In this document: positions 25,061-33,541 of the stretch, in pieces
How positions within the stretch are numbered: position 1 is the first letter of the stretch
Layout of the letters: the number at the start of each line of letters is the position of its first letter
Made by a program: the position numbers and the translations under genes
Source: Burkholderiales bacterium
GTDB taxonomy: Bacteria; Pseudomonadota; Gammaproteobacteria; Burkholderiales; Burkholderiaceae_C
Direction: 5' to 3'
NCBI GenBank assembly: GCA_947462065.1
Contig: CANHNO010000012.1
Span: 1 to 33,541, forward strand
Length of the DNA: 33,541 nucleotides
The notes under the pieces: generated by a model
Told to the model about the DNA's origin: nothing
Database searches by the model: none
Seen by the model: only the letters and a program-made list of their open reading frames with translations

Positions 25061-26323
25061 ATGACAAGCCGGTTGCTGGTAATGACCTGTCTGACCGCAG
25101 CCACGACGGCGAGCGTGGCGCAAAGCAAGGTGGAGCTGTACGGCCTCGTTGATGCGGGGGTGACCCGGGTCAGCGGTCTGAAGGGTGGCAGCGTCACCCA
25201 ACTGTCCAGCGGCGTGATGGAGGGCTCGCGCATCGGCATGCGGGGGCAGGAAGACCTCGGCGATGGCTACCGCGCGATCTTCACGATGGAGAGCCGGCTC
25301 GAGGTCGATACCGGCGGCATCAGCAACCGGCCACCGTCGCGCAATCAACTGCCCGACCGGGCCACCTACGCGCGCTACCTCCTGCCCTCGCTGCCGACAG
25401 TGCAGCAAAGCGCCTTGCAGCCGGTGCTGAACCGGGTTTCCGATGCCCTCGGCACGCAGGTGGGCATCAATGTGCGCAGCGATGGCCCTGCCTTTTTTGA
25501 CAGACAGATCTTCGTCGGCCTAGTGACGCCGGTGGGCGCGATGCTGGCCGGCCGCATGTACACACCGGGCTATGAGCTGGTGGGTACCTTCGATGCATTG
25601 AATGCGCAGTCGTCGCTGGCGTCTGGCCAGATTGCCGCCGTGCCGTATGCCGTCGACATCCGGGTGTCCAATGCGCTTGCCTATCGGGTGCAAACCGACA
25701 CCATCACCGCGTCGCTGATGGTGGGTTTCGGTGAGAAGGCGGTCGACACCGGACGCTTCATCGGTGGCATGGCGATGTACCGCAACGAGACCTTCGGCCT
25801 CGGAGTGGCCTACAACCAGCGTGACAACGAAAACGGCCAGCGTTCGCTGACCAGTACCGTGGCGGGCGCCTACCTGACGGTGGGCTCGGGGCGCCTGCAT
25901 GCATCCGCAGCGTCAATTCGCGACCGGCACCCGTCGGCGGTGTCGGGCATTGCTGCGCAGATCACAACCCTGGTGGGCCCCACTCTGGCGAGCCTGATTC
26001 AGGAGGCGTACACAGATTCGGTCCGACAGGACGCGGCCTTGTGGCACCTCGGTTATCGACACCGCGCCGGGGCGGCCACCTTCTACACCTCCTACAACAA
26101 GTACAACGACTTGCGCGCGGCGAATGCCGACGTGGCGTCCTACGGCGTGGCTTGCACTTACGCGCTGTCCAAGCGCACCGACGTGAGCGCGGTGGTCACA
26201 CACTTCAACAACACCGGGCTGGGTCAGGCCGCACCCGGTGGCGGGGGCTATCTGGGGGGCGTGACCGCCCGCGCCGGGGCCGATTCGACCAGCCTCGCCC
26301 TGGGAGTTCGTCATCGGTTCTGA
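25061..26323 (+). CDS. Second porin, diverged from the first
   Basis: Outer-membrane porin of the same family as its neighbour. The 420-residue precursor has a signal peptide (MTSRLLVMTCLTAATTASVA, cut before Gln21). The first strand is KVELYGLVDAGV, followed by GSRIGMRGQEDLGDGYRAIFTMESRLEV. Late strands include SYGVACTYALSKRTDVSAVVTHF, and the end is SLALGVRHRF with a terminal Phe. It differs from the first porin by a long insertion of about 60 residues after strand 4 (about 88-150) that may form an enlarged loop, and by a lone cysteine near the end. No good ribosome-binding site was seen. It lies immediately before the DUF3047 lipoprotein and the peptide ABC genes, suggesting a linked uptake function. 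Confidence 0.88.
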   Translation: MTSRLLVMTCLTAATTASVAQSKVELYGLVDAGVTRVSGLKGGSVTQLSSGVMEGSRIGMRGQEDLGDGYRAIFTMESRLEVDTGGISNRPPSRNQLPDRATYARYLLPSLPTVQQSALQPVLNRVSDALGTQVGINVRSDGPAFFDRQIFVGLVTPVGAMLAGRMYTPGYELVGTFDALNAQSSLASGQIAAVPYAVDIRVSNALAYRVQTDTITASLMVGFGEKAVDTGRFIGGMAMYRNETFGLGVAYNQRDNENGQRSLTSTVAGAYLTVGSGRLHASAASIRDRHPSAVSGIAAQITTLVGPTLASLIQEAYTDSVRQDAALWHLGYRHRAGAATFYTSYNKYNDLRAANADVASYGVACTYALSKRTDVSAVVTHFNNTGLGQAAPGGGGYLGGVTARAGADSTSLALGVRHRF

Positions 26324-27071
26324 CCTGGCTCGGCTGCGAACCGCGCGCCGCTGGTGGTGGCTCACGGCCATTGCGCTGGGGACGCTGGCGCTCGCGGCGT
26401 GCCGCTCCACTGCCGAGCTGCAGCCGCGCGCCAGCGATCAGGTCAGCGCGGCCGATTGGGAAATTACACCCTTGCCGACCAAGCGCCCGACGCGCTACAC
26501 GCCCCAGCTGATCGATGGCCGCTCGGTCATCCAGGCCGATGCCGAGAGCGCCGTCAGCCTGTACCGCCGGCGCGTGCAGGTTGCCCCGGGCGAGCTCGGG
26601 CGCCTGTCGTTTTCATGGATGGTGCCGGAGCTGATGGCCAGTGCCGATCTGAGCCGCAGCGAGGCCGAGGACGCGCCGGTCCGTGTGGTGCTGGCTTTCG
26701 ATGGTGACCGCAGCAAGCTCTCGTACAAGAACCGCCTGCTGTCAGATCTGCTCGAGGCCGTGATGGGCGAGGAGCCACCGTATGCGACCCTGATGTACGT
26801 ATGGGACAACCGCGCGCCGCTCGAATCGGTGATCATCGCCAACCGCACAGACCGAATACGCAAGATCGTTGTCGACTCGGGGCCCACGCAGAAGGCGATC
26901 TGGCGGCTGCACGAGCGTGACATTGCCAGCGACTACAAACGAGCCTTTGCTGAAGAGCCCGGTGCCTTGATCTCCATTGCCTTGATGACCGACAGCGACA
27001 ACACCCGCAGCACGACGCGGGCCTACTACGGCGAGGTTCGCCTGGTCGGGGCGAACGGTCAGCCGCAGTAG
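26313..27071 (+). CDS. DUF3047 family lipoprotein with unresolved start codon
   Basis: A DUF3047 protein of unknown function, probably exported and lipid-anchored. The C-terminal half is strongly family-like: RVVLAFDGDRSKL, YATLMYVWDNRAP, the DIASDYKRAFAEEPGALISIALMTDSDNT region and YYGEVRLVG. Upstream in the same frame is a clear lipoprotein signal: an arginine/tryptophan-rich n-region, a hydrophobic core and the lipobox LAAC, with the cysteine at 26400-26402. Yet no ATG, GTG or TTG occurs in frame between the preceding stop (26262) and the lipobox. The start given is an ATC 6 nt after GGGAG; CTG at 26325 is the other candidate. The first conventional start, TTG at 26472, would remove the whole signal. 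It overlaps the porin gene end and precedes the ABC permease by 18 nt. Confidence 0.7.
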   Translation: MGSDLARLRTARRWWWLTAIALGTLALAACRSTAELQPRASDQVSAADWEITPLPTKRPTRYTPQLIDGRSVIQADAESAVSLYRRRVQVAPGELGRLSFSWMVPELMASADLSRSEAEDAPVRVVLAFDGDRSKLSYKNRLLSDLLEAVMGEEPPYATLMYVWDNRAPLESVIIANRTDRIRKIVVDSGPTQKAIWRLHERDIASDYKRAFAEEPGALISIALMTDSDNTRSTTRAYYGEVRLVGANGQPQ

Positions 27072-27089
27072 GCGAGCAGCAGGCGTTCC

Positions 27090-28073
27090 ATGTGGGTCTT
27101 TGTGGTTCGGCGCCTCGCGCAGGCGGTGCTGGTGATGCTGACGGTGGCGCTGGTTTCCTTCGCTCTGTTCCAGTTCGTCGGCGACCCGGTGACCAACCTG
27201 CTCGGGCAAGACGCCACGCTGCAGCAGCGCGAGCAGTTGCGCCGTGACCTGGGCCTCGATCGCAGCGTGGCTGCGCAGTTCCTCGGATTCGTTGGGAATG
27301 CAGTTCAGGGTGAATTCGGACTCAGCCTGCGCCAGGGCCGCCAGGTTTCGGCGTTGATCGCCGAGCGGCTGCCGGCCACGATTGAGCTGTCGCTGGTGGC
27401 CGCCGTGCTGGCGTTGACGCTGGGCATCCCCCTGGGCGTGTATGCCGCGCTGCGACGCGGTCACTGGGACGCGCAGCTGCTGATGGTCGTGTCACTGATC
27501 GGTGTGTCGCTTCCCACCTTCCTGATCGGCATCGCCTTGATCGGTGTGTTTTCGGTGTCGCTGAACTGGCTGCCGAGCTTCGGCCGTGGCGAAGTGGTGC
27601 AGCTCGGCGTGTGGAGCACCGGACTGCTGACGGCCGACGGCTGGCGGCATCTCATCTTGCCTGCGGTGACACTGGCGATCTTCCAGTTGACACTGATCAT
27701 GCGGCTGGTGCGCGCCGAGATGATCGAGGTGCTGCGTACCGACTACATCCGCTTCGCGCGTGCCCGCGGGCTGACGAACCGGGCGATCCATTTCGGCCAC
27801 GCATTGAAGAACACGCTCGTGCCTGTCATCACCATCACCGGCTTGCAACTCGGTTCGCTGATTGCGTTTGCCATCATCACCGAGACAGTGTTCCAGTGGC
27901 CCGGCATGGGGCTGCTGTTCATCCAGGCGGTGCAGTTCGCTGACGTCCCTGTGATGGCGGCCTATCTGTGCCTGATCGCGCTGATCTTCGTCGTCATCAA
28001 CCTTGCGGTCGACTTGCTTTACTTCGCGGTCGATCCGCGCTTGCGCATCGAAAGGACTGCCGATGCGGTTTGA
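27090..28073 (+). CDS. Dipeptide/oligopeptide ABC transporter permease (DppB type)
   Basis: Inner-membrane permease subunit of a peptide-class ABC importer. The 327-residue protein begins MWVFVVRRLAQAVLVMLTVALVSFALFQ, the usual DppB/OppB opening, with VGDPVTNLLGQDAT after the first helix and about six membrane segments. The EAA coupling loop that contacts the ATPases is FARARGLTNRAIHFGHALKNTLVP (about 228-251). It ends with the typical VDLLYFAVDPRLRI. The binding-protein gene starts inside its last codons, an 11-nt overlap that suggests coupling. Substrate (dipeptide, oligopeptide, glutathione or other) cannot be told from the permease. Confidence 0.93.
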   Translation: MWVFVVRRLAQAVLVMLTVALVSFALFQFVGDPVTNLLGQDATLQQREQLRRDLGLDRSVAAQFLGFVGNAVQGEFGLSLRQGRQVSALIAERLPATIELSLVAAVLALTLGIPLGVYAALRRGHWDAQLLMVVSLIGVSLPTFLIGIALIGVFSVSLNWLPSFGRGEVVQLGVWSTGLLTADGWRHLILPAVTLAIFQLTLIMRLVRAEMIEVLRTDYIRFARARGLTNRAIHFGHALKNTLVPVITITGLQLGSLIAFAIITETVFQWPGMGLLFIQAVQFADVPVMAAYLCLIALIFVVINLAVDLLYFAVDPRLRIERTADAV

Positions 28074-29646
28074 TCTGTGCCGCGCGGCCTTGGCGATGGC
28101 GGTCACGCTGGCGGCATTGCTGGCCGGTTCAGCGCAGGCGGTCACGCTGCGTGTGGCCAACCAGGGCGATGCCCAGGCGATGGATCCACACGCGCTGAAC
28201 GAAGCACTGCAGCTGTCGCTGCTCGGCAATGTCTACGAGCCACTGGTCGGCCGTGATCAGAAGCTCCAGCTGACGCCTGCGCTCGCGACCCGCTGGTCGG
28301 CCACCTCGCCGACGGTCTGGCGCTTCGAGCTGCGGCGCGGGGTGCGCTTCCACGACGGCACGCCACTGAGTGCGGCCGATGTGGTGTTCAGCTTCCAGCG
28401 TGCGGCTGGTGAGGGCTCGGACATGCGCAGCTACTCCGCGTCGATCAAAGTGGTGCGCGCCGTTGGTGACGACACGATCGAGATCGAGACGACGGCACCG
28501 TTCCCGATCTTGCCCGACGTGATCTCGAACGTGTACATCATGAGCCGCACCTGGTGCGAGGCGAACCAGGCGACGCGGCCGGTCGATCGCCGCAAGGGCG
28601 TCGAGAACGCGGCCAGCTTCAAGGCCAACGGCACCGGCCCGTTCCAGCTGAAGGAGCGACAGCCCGGCACACGCACCGTGCTCACCCGCTTTGCGGGTTA
28701 CTGGGCGCCGCTTTCCACCAACGTGACCGAGGTGGTTTTCACCCCGATCGGCAACGACGCCACGCGGGTGGCGGCACTGCTCAGTGGCGAGATCGATCTG
28801 ATGGAGCCGGTGCCGCTGCAGGACATCGCGCGACTGAAGGCCAACCCCGCGCTGAAGGTTCTGCAAGGCCCCGAGTTGCGCACGATCTTTCTCGGCATGG
28901 ACCAGCAGCGCAACGAGTTGCTGTATTCCGACGTGAAGGGCAAGAATCCGTTCAAGGACCGCCGCGTGCGGCAGGCGGTCTACCAGGCGATCGATATCGA
29001 GGCGATCCGCACCCGGGTGATGCGCGGAGCGGCCACGCCCGCCGCCTTGATGCTGGGCCCGGGCGTCAACGGCTATCCCGCTGATCTGGACCGTCGCTTG
29101 CCCTACGACCCCACCGCAGCGAAGCGCCTGCTGGCCGAGGCGGGCTATCCATCAGGCTTCGAAGTGGGCATGAACTGCCCGAACGATCGCTATGTGAATG
29201 ACGCCAAGATCTGCCAAGCGGTGGCGGCGAACCTGGCACGCATCGGTGTGCGCATCCAGCTGCAGGCCGAAGCCAAGGTCACCTACTTCCCGAAGATATT
29301 GCGGCGGCAGACCAGCTTCTACCTGCTCGGCTGGACGCCGGGCACCTACGACGCCCACGATGTGTTGAGCGCGCTGCTTGCCACGCCGAACGAACAAGGG
29401 CAGGGCCAGACCAACCTGGGCTCGTACAGCAACGCCCGTGTCGATGCGCTGACCGCTGCGGTGCAAAGCGAGACCGACCCGGCGCCGCGCAACGCGCTGA
29501 TCCGCGAGGCGCTGGAGCTGCATGCGAAAGACATCGGGCACATCCCGCTGCACCAGCAGGCGCTCGCCTGGGGCATGAAGAAGAACATTGAACTCGTTCA
29601 GCCCCCCGACAACATGATGCCGTTCAAGTGGGTGGTGGTGAAGTGA
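28063..29646 (+). CDS. Peptide ABC transporter substrate-binding protein (SBP family 5)
   Basis: Periplasmic binding protein of the DppA/OppA family that delivers peptides or similar ligands to the permeases. The 527-residue precursor has a signal peptide cut after SAQA (about residue 26). Family blocks are GDAQAMDPHALNEALQLSLLGNVYEPLV, RFELRRGVRFHDGTPLSAADVVFS and RVRQAVYQAIDIEAI, with HIPLHQQALAWGMKKNIELVQPPDN near the end. AAAGGA about 7 nt before the ATG supports the start within the end of the permease gene; the open frame further upstream is not needed. The order permease-binding protein-permease is less common than the binding-protein-first arrangement of dpp operons. Confidence 0.93.
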   Translation: MRFDLCRAALAMAVTLAALLAGSAQAVTLRVANQGDAQAMDPHALNEALQLSLLGNVYEPLVGRDQKLQLTPALATRWSATSPTVWRFELRRGVRFHDGTPLSAADVVFSFQRAAGEGSDMRSYSASIKVVRAVGDDTIEIETTAPFPILPDVISNVYIMSRTWCEANQATRPVDRRKGVENAASFKANGTGPFQLKERQPGTRTVLTRFAGYWAPLSTNVTEVVFTPIGNDATRVAALLSGEIDLMEPVPLQDIARLKANPALKVLQGPELRTIFLGMDQQRNELLYSDVKGKNPFKDRRVRQAVYQAIDIEAIRTRVMRGAATPAALMLGPGVNGYPADLDRRLPYDPTAAKRLLAEAGYPSGFEVGMNCPNDRYVNDAKICQAVAANLARIGVRIQLQAEAKVTYFPKILRRQTSFYLLGWTPGTYDAHDVLSALLATPNEQGQGQTNLGSYSNARVDALTAAVQSETDPAPRNALIREALELHAKDIGHIPLHQQALAWGMKKNIELVQPPDNMMPFKWVVVK

Positions 29647-29653
29647 GTGCGCC

Positions 29654-30583
29654 GTGAGCCAGGTCGTCTCACCACCCGCCGCGCTGCGCCGCTTCTTTGC
29701 AGGTGACCTGTGGCACAGCTTCACCCATTCGCCCACCGCGATGGTGGCCGCAGCCATCGCGCTGATCTGCATCATCAGCGCGACCTTTGCGAACGTGCTG
29801 GCGCCGCATCACCCGTTCGACCTCGCCACGCTGGAGCTGGCCGATTCGCGGCTGCCCCCGGCCTGGCTGCCCGAGGGGCGTGCCACCTACCTGCTGGGCA
29901 CCGACGACCAGGGCCGCGACATCCTGTCGGCGCTGATGTACGGCGCGCGAATTTCCTTGCTGGTGGGCTTCGCTTCGGTGCTTGTGTCGATGGTGGTGGG
30001 CGTCGTGCTTGGCCTGCTGTCGGGCTATGTGGGCGGCAAGACCGACGGCTTTCTGATGCGGGTGTGCGATGTGATGCTGTCGTTCCCGGCGATCTTGGTT
30101 GCGCTGCTGATCGACGGCGTCGGCCGCGCGCTGTTTCCGCAGTCTCACGACGCGCTGACTTATGCGGTGCTGATCCTCGCGATATCGTTGACCGGCTGGG
30201 TGCCCTATGCCCGCACCGTGCGCGGCAGCGCGATGGTCGAGCGGCAGAAGGAATACGTGCAGGCTGCCCGTGTCATCGGCGTGGCGCCTCTGCGCATCAT
30301 GCGACGCCATGTGCTGCCTAACGTGATGGGGCCAGTGATGGTGCTGGCGACCTTGCAGGTGGCCACCGCCATCCTGATCGAGGCGACCTTGTCCTTCCTT
30401 GGCGTTGGCGTGCCACCGACCTCGCCCTCACTGGGAACGCTGATCCGCGTCGGCAACGATTTCCTGTTTTCCGGCGAGTGGTGGATCACGGTGTTCCCCG
30501 GCGCGATGCTGGTGCTGATCGCTCTCAGCGTGAACCTGCTGGGCGACTGGCTGCGGGATGCGCTGAACCCGGGTTCGCGCTGA
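29654..30583 (+). CDS. Dipeptide/oligopeptide ABC transporter permease (DppC type)
   Basis: Second inner-membrane permease of the importer. The 309-residue product has an OppC-type N-terminal helix (HSPTAMVAAAIALICIISATFANVLAPHHP) and the periplasmic segment YLLGTDDQGRDILSALMYGARISLLVGF, a strong DppC/OppC hallmark. Five more membrane segments follow, with the EAA loop QKEYVQAARVIGVAPLRIMRRHVLPN (about 197-222). The start is a GTG 7 nt after the binding-protein stop, with only weak ribosome-binding context. It is followed after one base by the first ATPase gene, so the unit is tightly packed. Confidence 0.93.
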   Translation: MSQVVSPPAALRRFFAGDLWHSFTHSPTAMVAAAIALICIISATFANVLAPHHPFDLATLELADSRLPPAWLPEGRATYLLGTDDQGRDILSALMYGARISLLVGFASVLVSMVVGVVLGLLSGYVGGKTDGFLMRVCDVMLSFPAILVALLIDGVGRALFPQSHDALTYAVLILAISLTGWVPYARTVRGSAMVERQKEYVQAARVIGVAPLRIMRRHVLPNVMGPVMVLATLQVATAILIEATLSFLGVGVPPTSPSLGTLIRVGNDFLFSGEWWITVFPGAMLVLIALSVNLLGDWLRDALNPGSR

Positions 30584-30584
30584 G

Positions 30585-31555
30585 ATGGTTGCTCTGCTTG
30601 AAGTCGACCAGCTCTGCGTCGAGTTCGCGACGCGCCACGGCGGCCTGCGCGCGTTGTCCGACGTGTCGTTTGCCGTTGCGCCAGGCGAGGTGCTGGGCAT
30701 CGTCGGCGAATCCGGTGCGGGCAAGTCGCTGACCGGTGCGGCGATCATCGGCTTGCTGCAACCACCTGGCCGCATCAGCGGTGGCCGCATCCTCTATGAC
30801 GGCCAGCGCATCGACACGCTCCCAGATGAAGCGATGCGCCGCCTGCGCGGCCGGCAGATCGGCAGCATCTTCCAGGACCCCATGACGGCGCTGAACCCGC
30901 TGCTGACGATCGGCCAGCAGCTGATCGAGACAATACGAGCTCACCTGCCCTTGAGCGAGGTCGAGGCGGTGGCTCGCGCGGTGAGCCTGTTGGAAGAAAC
31001 CGGCATCAGCGGCGCGGCGCAGCGCCTGAGCCAGTATCCGCACCAATTCTCGGGTGGCATGCGGCAGCGGGCAGTCATCGCGCTGGCGCTCGCCGCCGGG
31101 CCGCGCCTGCTGATTGCCGACGAGCCGACCACCGCGCTCGATGTGTCGGTGCAGGCGCAGGTGATCGCGCTGCTGAAACGGCTGTGCCGTGACCGCGGCA
31201 TGGCGGCGATGCTGGTGACGCACGACATGGGCGTGATCGCCGAGGCCTGCGACCGCGTGGCGGTGATGTACGCCGGTCGCATCGTCGAGATCGGGCCGGT
31301 GCGCGATGTGATTCACTCCCCTGCACACCCGTACGCCATGGGGCTGATGGGCGCGATCCCATCGATGAGCGGCGAGCGCGAACGGCTGCTGCAGATCGAC
31401 GGCGTGATGCCACGCCTCGGTGAGATTCCCGCGGGCTGCGCCTTCCACCCGCGCTGCCCCCAGGCCTGGGCGCGCTGTCGCAGCGAGCGGCCCGAACTGA
31501 TGCCCGTCGGCGCGAGCCGTGCGGCCTGCTGGCTGCACAACTCAGGGGCGCCGCG

Positions 31556-31559
<4 letters not shown>
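30585..31559 (+). CDS. Peptide ABC transporter ATP-binding protein (DppD type)
   Basis: One of the two cytoplasmic ATPases of the importer. The 324-residue product has Walker A GESGAGKS (about 41-48), Q-loop [10 protein letters not shown], signature FSGGMRQR (about 156-163), Walker [13 protein letters not shown] and H-loop VTHD. The C-terminal oligopeptide-transporter extension carries cysteines in [14 protein letters not shown]; related DppD/DppF proteins can hold an iron-sulfur cluster there, which is an inference here. It ends in an ATGA overlap with the second ATPase gene. Confidence 0.94.
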
Positions 31560-32566
<1,007 letters not shown>

Positions 32567-32716
32567 AGCTGACGTCCAGTCGCCACGTTCTGGCGCGCAC
32601 AGTCCCAGCGCCTGCCGGTCTGAATTGAGAGCTGCTTCACTGCAGACCGAGTTTCCGCTGACGGCCATTTGCAGTCTTTCGCGGGCATCGGTTTTCAGTG
32701 CTCAATCTGCGCGAGA

Positions 32717-32840
32717 GCGGTGCGGCGGGGTGCCGTGTTGCGTTCATGTCCCCCGGGCCGGTTGTCGACTCAAGCGCTTCTCGCGAGTCCATCCGGCCCT
32801 CCTCCTTCACTTCACTCCACACGGCACCCCACCACACCGC
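32717..32840 (-). repeat. Structured inverted-repeat element, copy A
   Basis: Outer arms at 32717-32738 and 32819-32840 match at 20 of 22 positions as an inverted repeat; both mismatches become G-U pairs if read as minus-strand RNA. Inside are a perfect GGGCCGG / CCGGCCC stem (32755-32761 with 32793-32799) and an inner GACTC / GAGTC stem (32767-32771 with 32785-32789). The minus strand carries the motif AAGGAGGAGGGCCGGA followed by CCGGCCCGGGGGA, shared with copy B on the other strand. Confidence 0.6.
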
Positions 32841-32892
32841 TCCAGGAGCCACTGTCGCGGTTGAAGGCCGTTGAACACAACCGCGGCTGCCT

Positions 32893-33088
32893 GCGGAGGA
32901 TGCCGGGTGACCGGCGCAGCGAAGTAAAGGAGGAGGGCCGGAACGGCTTGACCCGCAGCGCCTAGGCAGTGAACCAGCCCGGGGGAGCAAGCCCGGACAT
33001 AAACAGTCCTGAGGACTGTTTGTGCCTGGCGAGCGCCTGGGGCTATGCCCCCAGGCATGAGTGGAGCCGGTCACCCGGTAGCCTCCGC
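32893..33088 (+). repeat. Structured inverted-repeat element, copy B
   Basis: Outer arms at 32893-32915 and 33066-33088 pair at 21 of 23 positions, one mismatch being a G-U on the plus strand. The interior carries AAGGAGGAGGGCCGGA and CAGCCCGGGGGA as in copy A. It then has an added segment holding the dispersed palindrome (32991-33030) and a second hairpin CCTGGGG / CCCCAGG (33035-33056). The outer-stem sequence differs from that of copy A while pairing is kept. Confidence 0.6.
32991..33030. repeat. Dispersed palindromic element, copy 2
   Basis: The left arm GCCCGGACATAAACAGTCC and right arm GGACTGTTTGTGCCTGGC form a long hairpin around a TGA loop, with a perfect 9-bp inner stem. It matches copy 1 in the gspE-gspF spacer in layout and in most bases. 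Confidence 0.6.
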
Positions 33089-33329
33089 TCGAGCAGACCG
33101 ATGCCAGTGGGAGCAGATCTGCGAAAGACCGTAACGGGTCGGGAAGAGCCGTTCAGCCTTGACGGCCGAAGGTTGACCCTCGGGAGAACCTACCTCGGCG
33201 CTTTGCCACCACGGACTACGTCAGCACCAGCCGCAACGAGTAGCTCATGGCGCCCCGTCAGCGCGAAAGCCGTTGGCAGCACTCAGGCGTCGGGCATTTG
33301 ATGAAGTGTGCTCGCTGGCTCGTGCGGTT

Positions 33330-33541
33330 TCATCGCTCATCACGGATGAGGCGCTGACGCAGGCGGCGGGCGTCATTGCTGCGGCGCCAGAGCCGCATCA
33401 GCAACCGTGCGGCGCGCGCCAGCGCCTGATCTAGCGCAGTGCGCCAGTCCTTCGCCACCGAGGTGACAACCACGGACCCTGCGCCGTCAGTCCGGAGTTC
33501 CACTTGGCAGTGCTTGTCGATGCCGCCACGCGGTCCGTTCA
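33330..33541 (-). CDS. HPF/RaiA-like ribosome-associated protein (3' end only)
   Basis: The last 69 codons of a gene that enters from beyond the right edge on the minus strand, ending with a TGA at 33330-33332. The visible residues begin NGPRGGIDKHCQVELRT, continue VVVTSVAKDWRTALDQALARA and end in a very basic tail (RRSNDARRLRQRLIRDER). The phrase GGxDKxCxVELR followed by ALDQALARA is typical of short HPF/RaiA-family proteins annotated in Burkholderiales. By family these may bind the ribosome in stationary phase or stress, but for this protein that is inference. The N-terminus is outside the window. It converges on the peptide ABC operon across the repeat-filled gap. Confidence 0.75.
   Translation of the reverse strand, partial: NGPRGGIDKHCQVELRTDGAGSVVVTSVAKDWRTALDQALARAARLLMRLWRRSNDARRLRQRLIRDER

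Larger units (their letters stand above)
32567..33329. other. Gene-free region filled with inverted repeats
   Basis: About 760 bp between the convergent dppF-type and HPF/RaiA-like genes with no convincing coding region; the open frames are short, arginine/proline-rich and change across repeats. It contains two diverged copies of a hairpin-forming element in inverted orientation (32717-32840 and 32893-33088) with related flanks, plus one copy of a dispersed palindrome. The stretch from about 33166 to the end of the gap shows nothing recognisable. No transposase, reverse transcriptase or target-site duplication was found. Confidence 0.6.

Noticed and set aside
32570-32600. Start of an RNase P RNA gene
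   Set aside because: GAAGCTGAC followed by CAGTCGCC resembles the 5' end of bacterial rnpB, but the conserved GAGGAAAGTCCGGGC block and the later conserved regions are missing downstream.
32637-33074. Minus-strand hypothetical protein of 145 residues
   Set aside because: The frame spans both inverted-repeat copies, has no ribosome-binding site, and its composition follows the palindromes rather than a protein fold.
32893-33088. Retron non-coding RNA (paired outer repeats around internal hairpins)
   Set aside because: The outer inverted repeat suggests a retron-like a1/a2 pair, but no reverse transcriptase gene is present on either side and a second inverted copy lies next to it.

Overview
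The window is a high-GC chromosomal stretch from a betaproteobacterium, most likely order Burkholderiales. The gene order rplM-rpsI-erpA facing anmK-M23 peptidase-tyrS, the Omp32-type porin, the Coq7 hydroxylase and the type II secretion locus with a short PDZ-less GspC all fit that group. This placement is inferred from protein character and gene order, not from a database search. No tRNA, rRNA, CRISPR array, phage gene or transposase is visible.

Layout. (1) 1-6330: housekeeping genes: rplM (5' end cut by the window), rpsI with a terminator, erpA, then on the minus strand anmK and an M23 cell-wall peptidase with a terminator between them, divergent tyrS, and a cytosolic 5'-nucleotidase. (2) 6388-7389: an orphan AAA+ ATPase resembling the Lon ATPase module but without Lon N-terminal or protease domains. 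(3) 7687-19310: a complete type II secretion (T2SS) locus. gspG-H-I-J-K-L-M-N-D-E-F run on the minus strand, mostly with 4-nt stop/start overlaps, and gspC is divergent from gspG. The prepilin peptidase gspO is absent. Hairpin-rich repeat DNA fills the gspE-gspF gap and follows gspF. (4) 19421-23378: a CobT-family protein and ilvA (one minus-strand unit with a terminator-like hairpin in the ilvA leader), an OsmC-like protein, and coq7. (5) 23740-32566: a major porin with a strong terminator, a second porin, a DUF3047 lipoprotein without an ordinary start codon, and a five-gene dipeptide/oligopeptide ABC importer (permease, binding protein, permease, two ATPases). (6) 32567-33541: about 760 bp with no convincing gene, then the 3' end of an HPF/RaiA-like gene entering from the right on the minus strand.

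Functional picture. The T2SS would carry folded exoproteins from periplasm to outside. The second porin, lipoprotein and ABC genes look like a peptide-uptake unit spanning outer membrane, periplasm and inner membrane. The most unusual DNA is in 32656-33165, where two diverged copies of a hairpin-forming element lie in inverted orientation. They share an internal motif and keep long outer stems whose sequences differ, which is the pattern expected when a structure is conserved. A smaller palindrome inside one copy recurs in the gspE-gspF spacer, so at least two repeat families are dispersed here.
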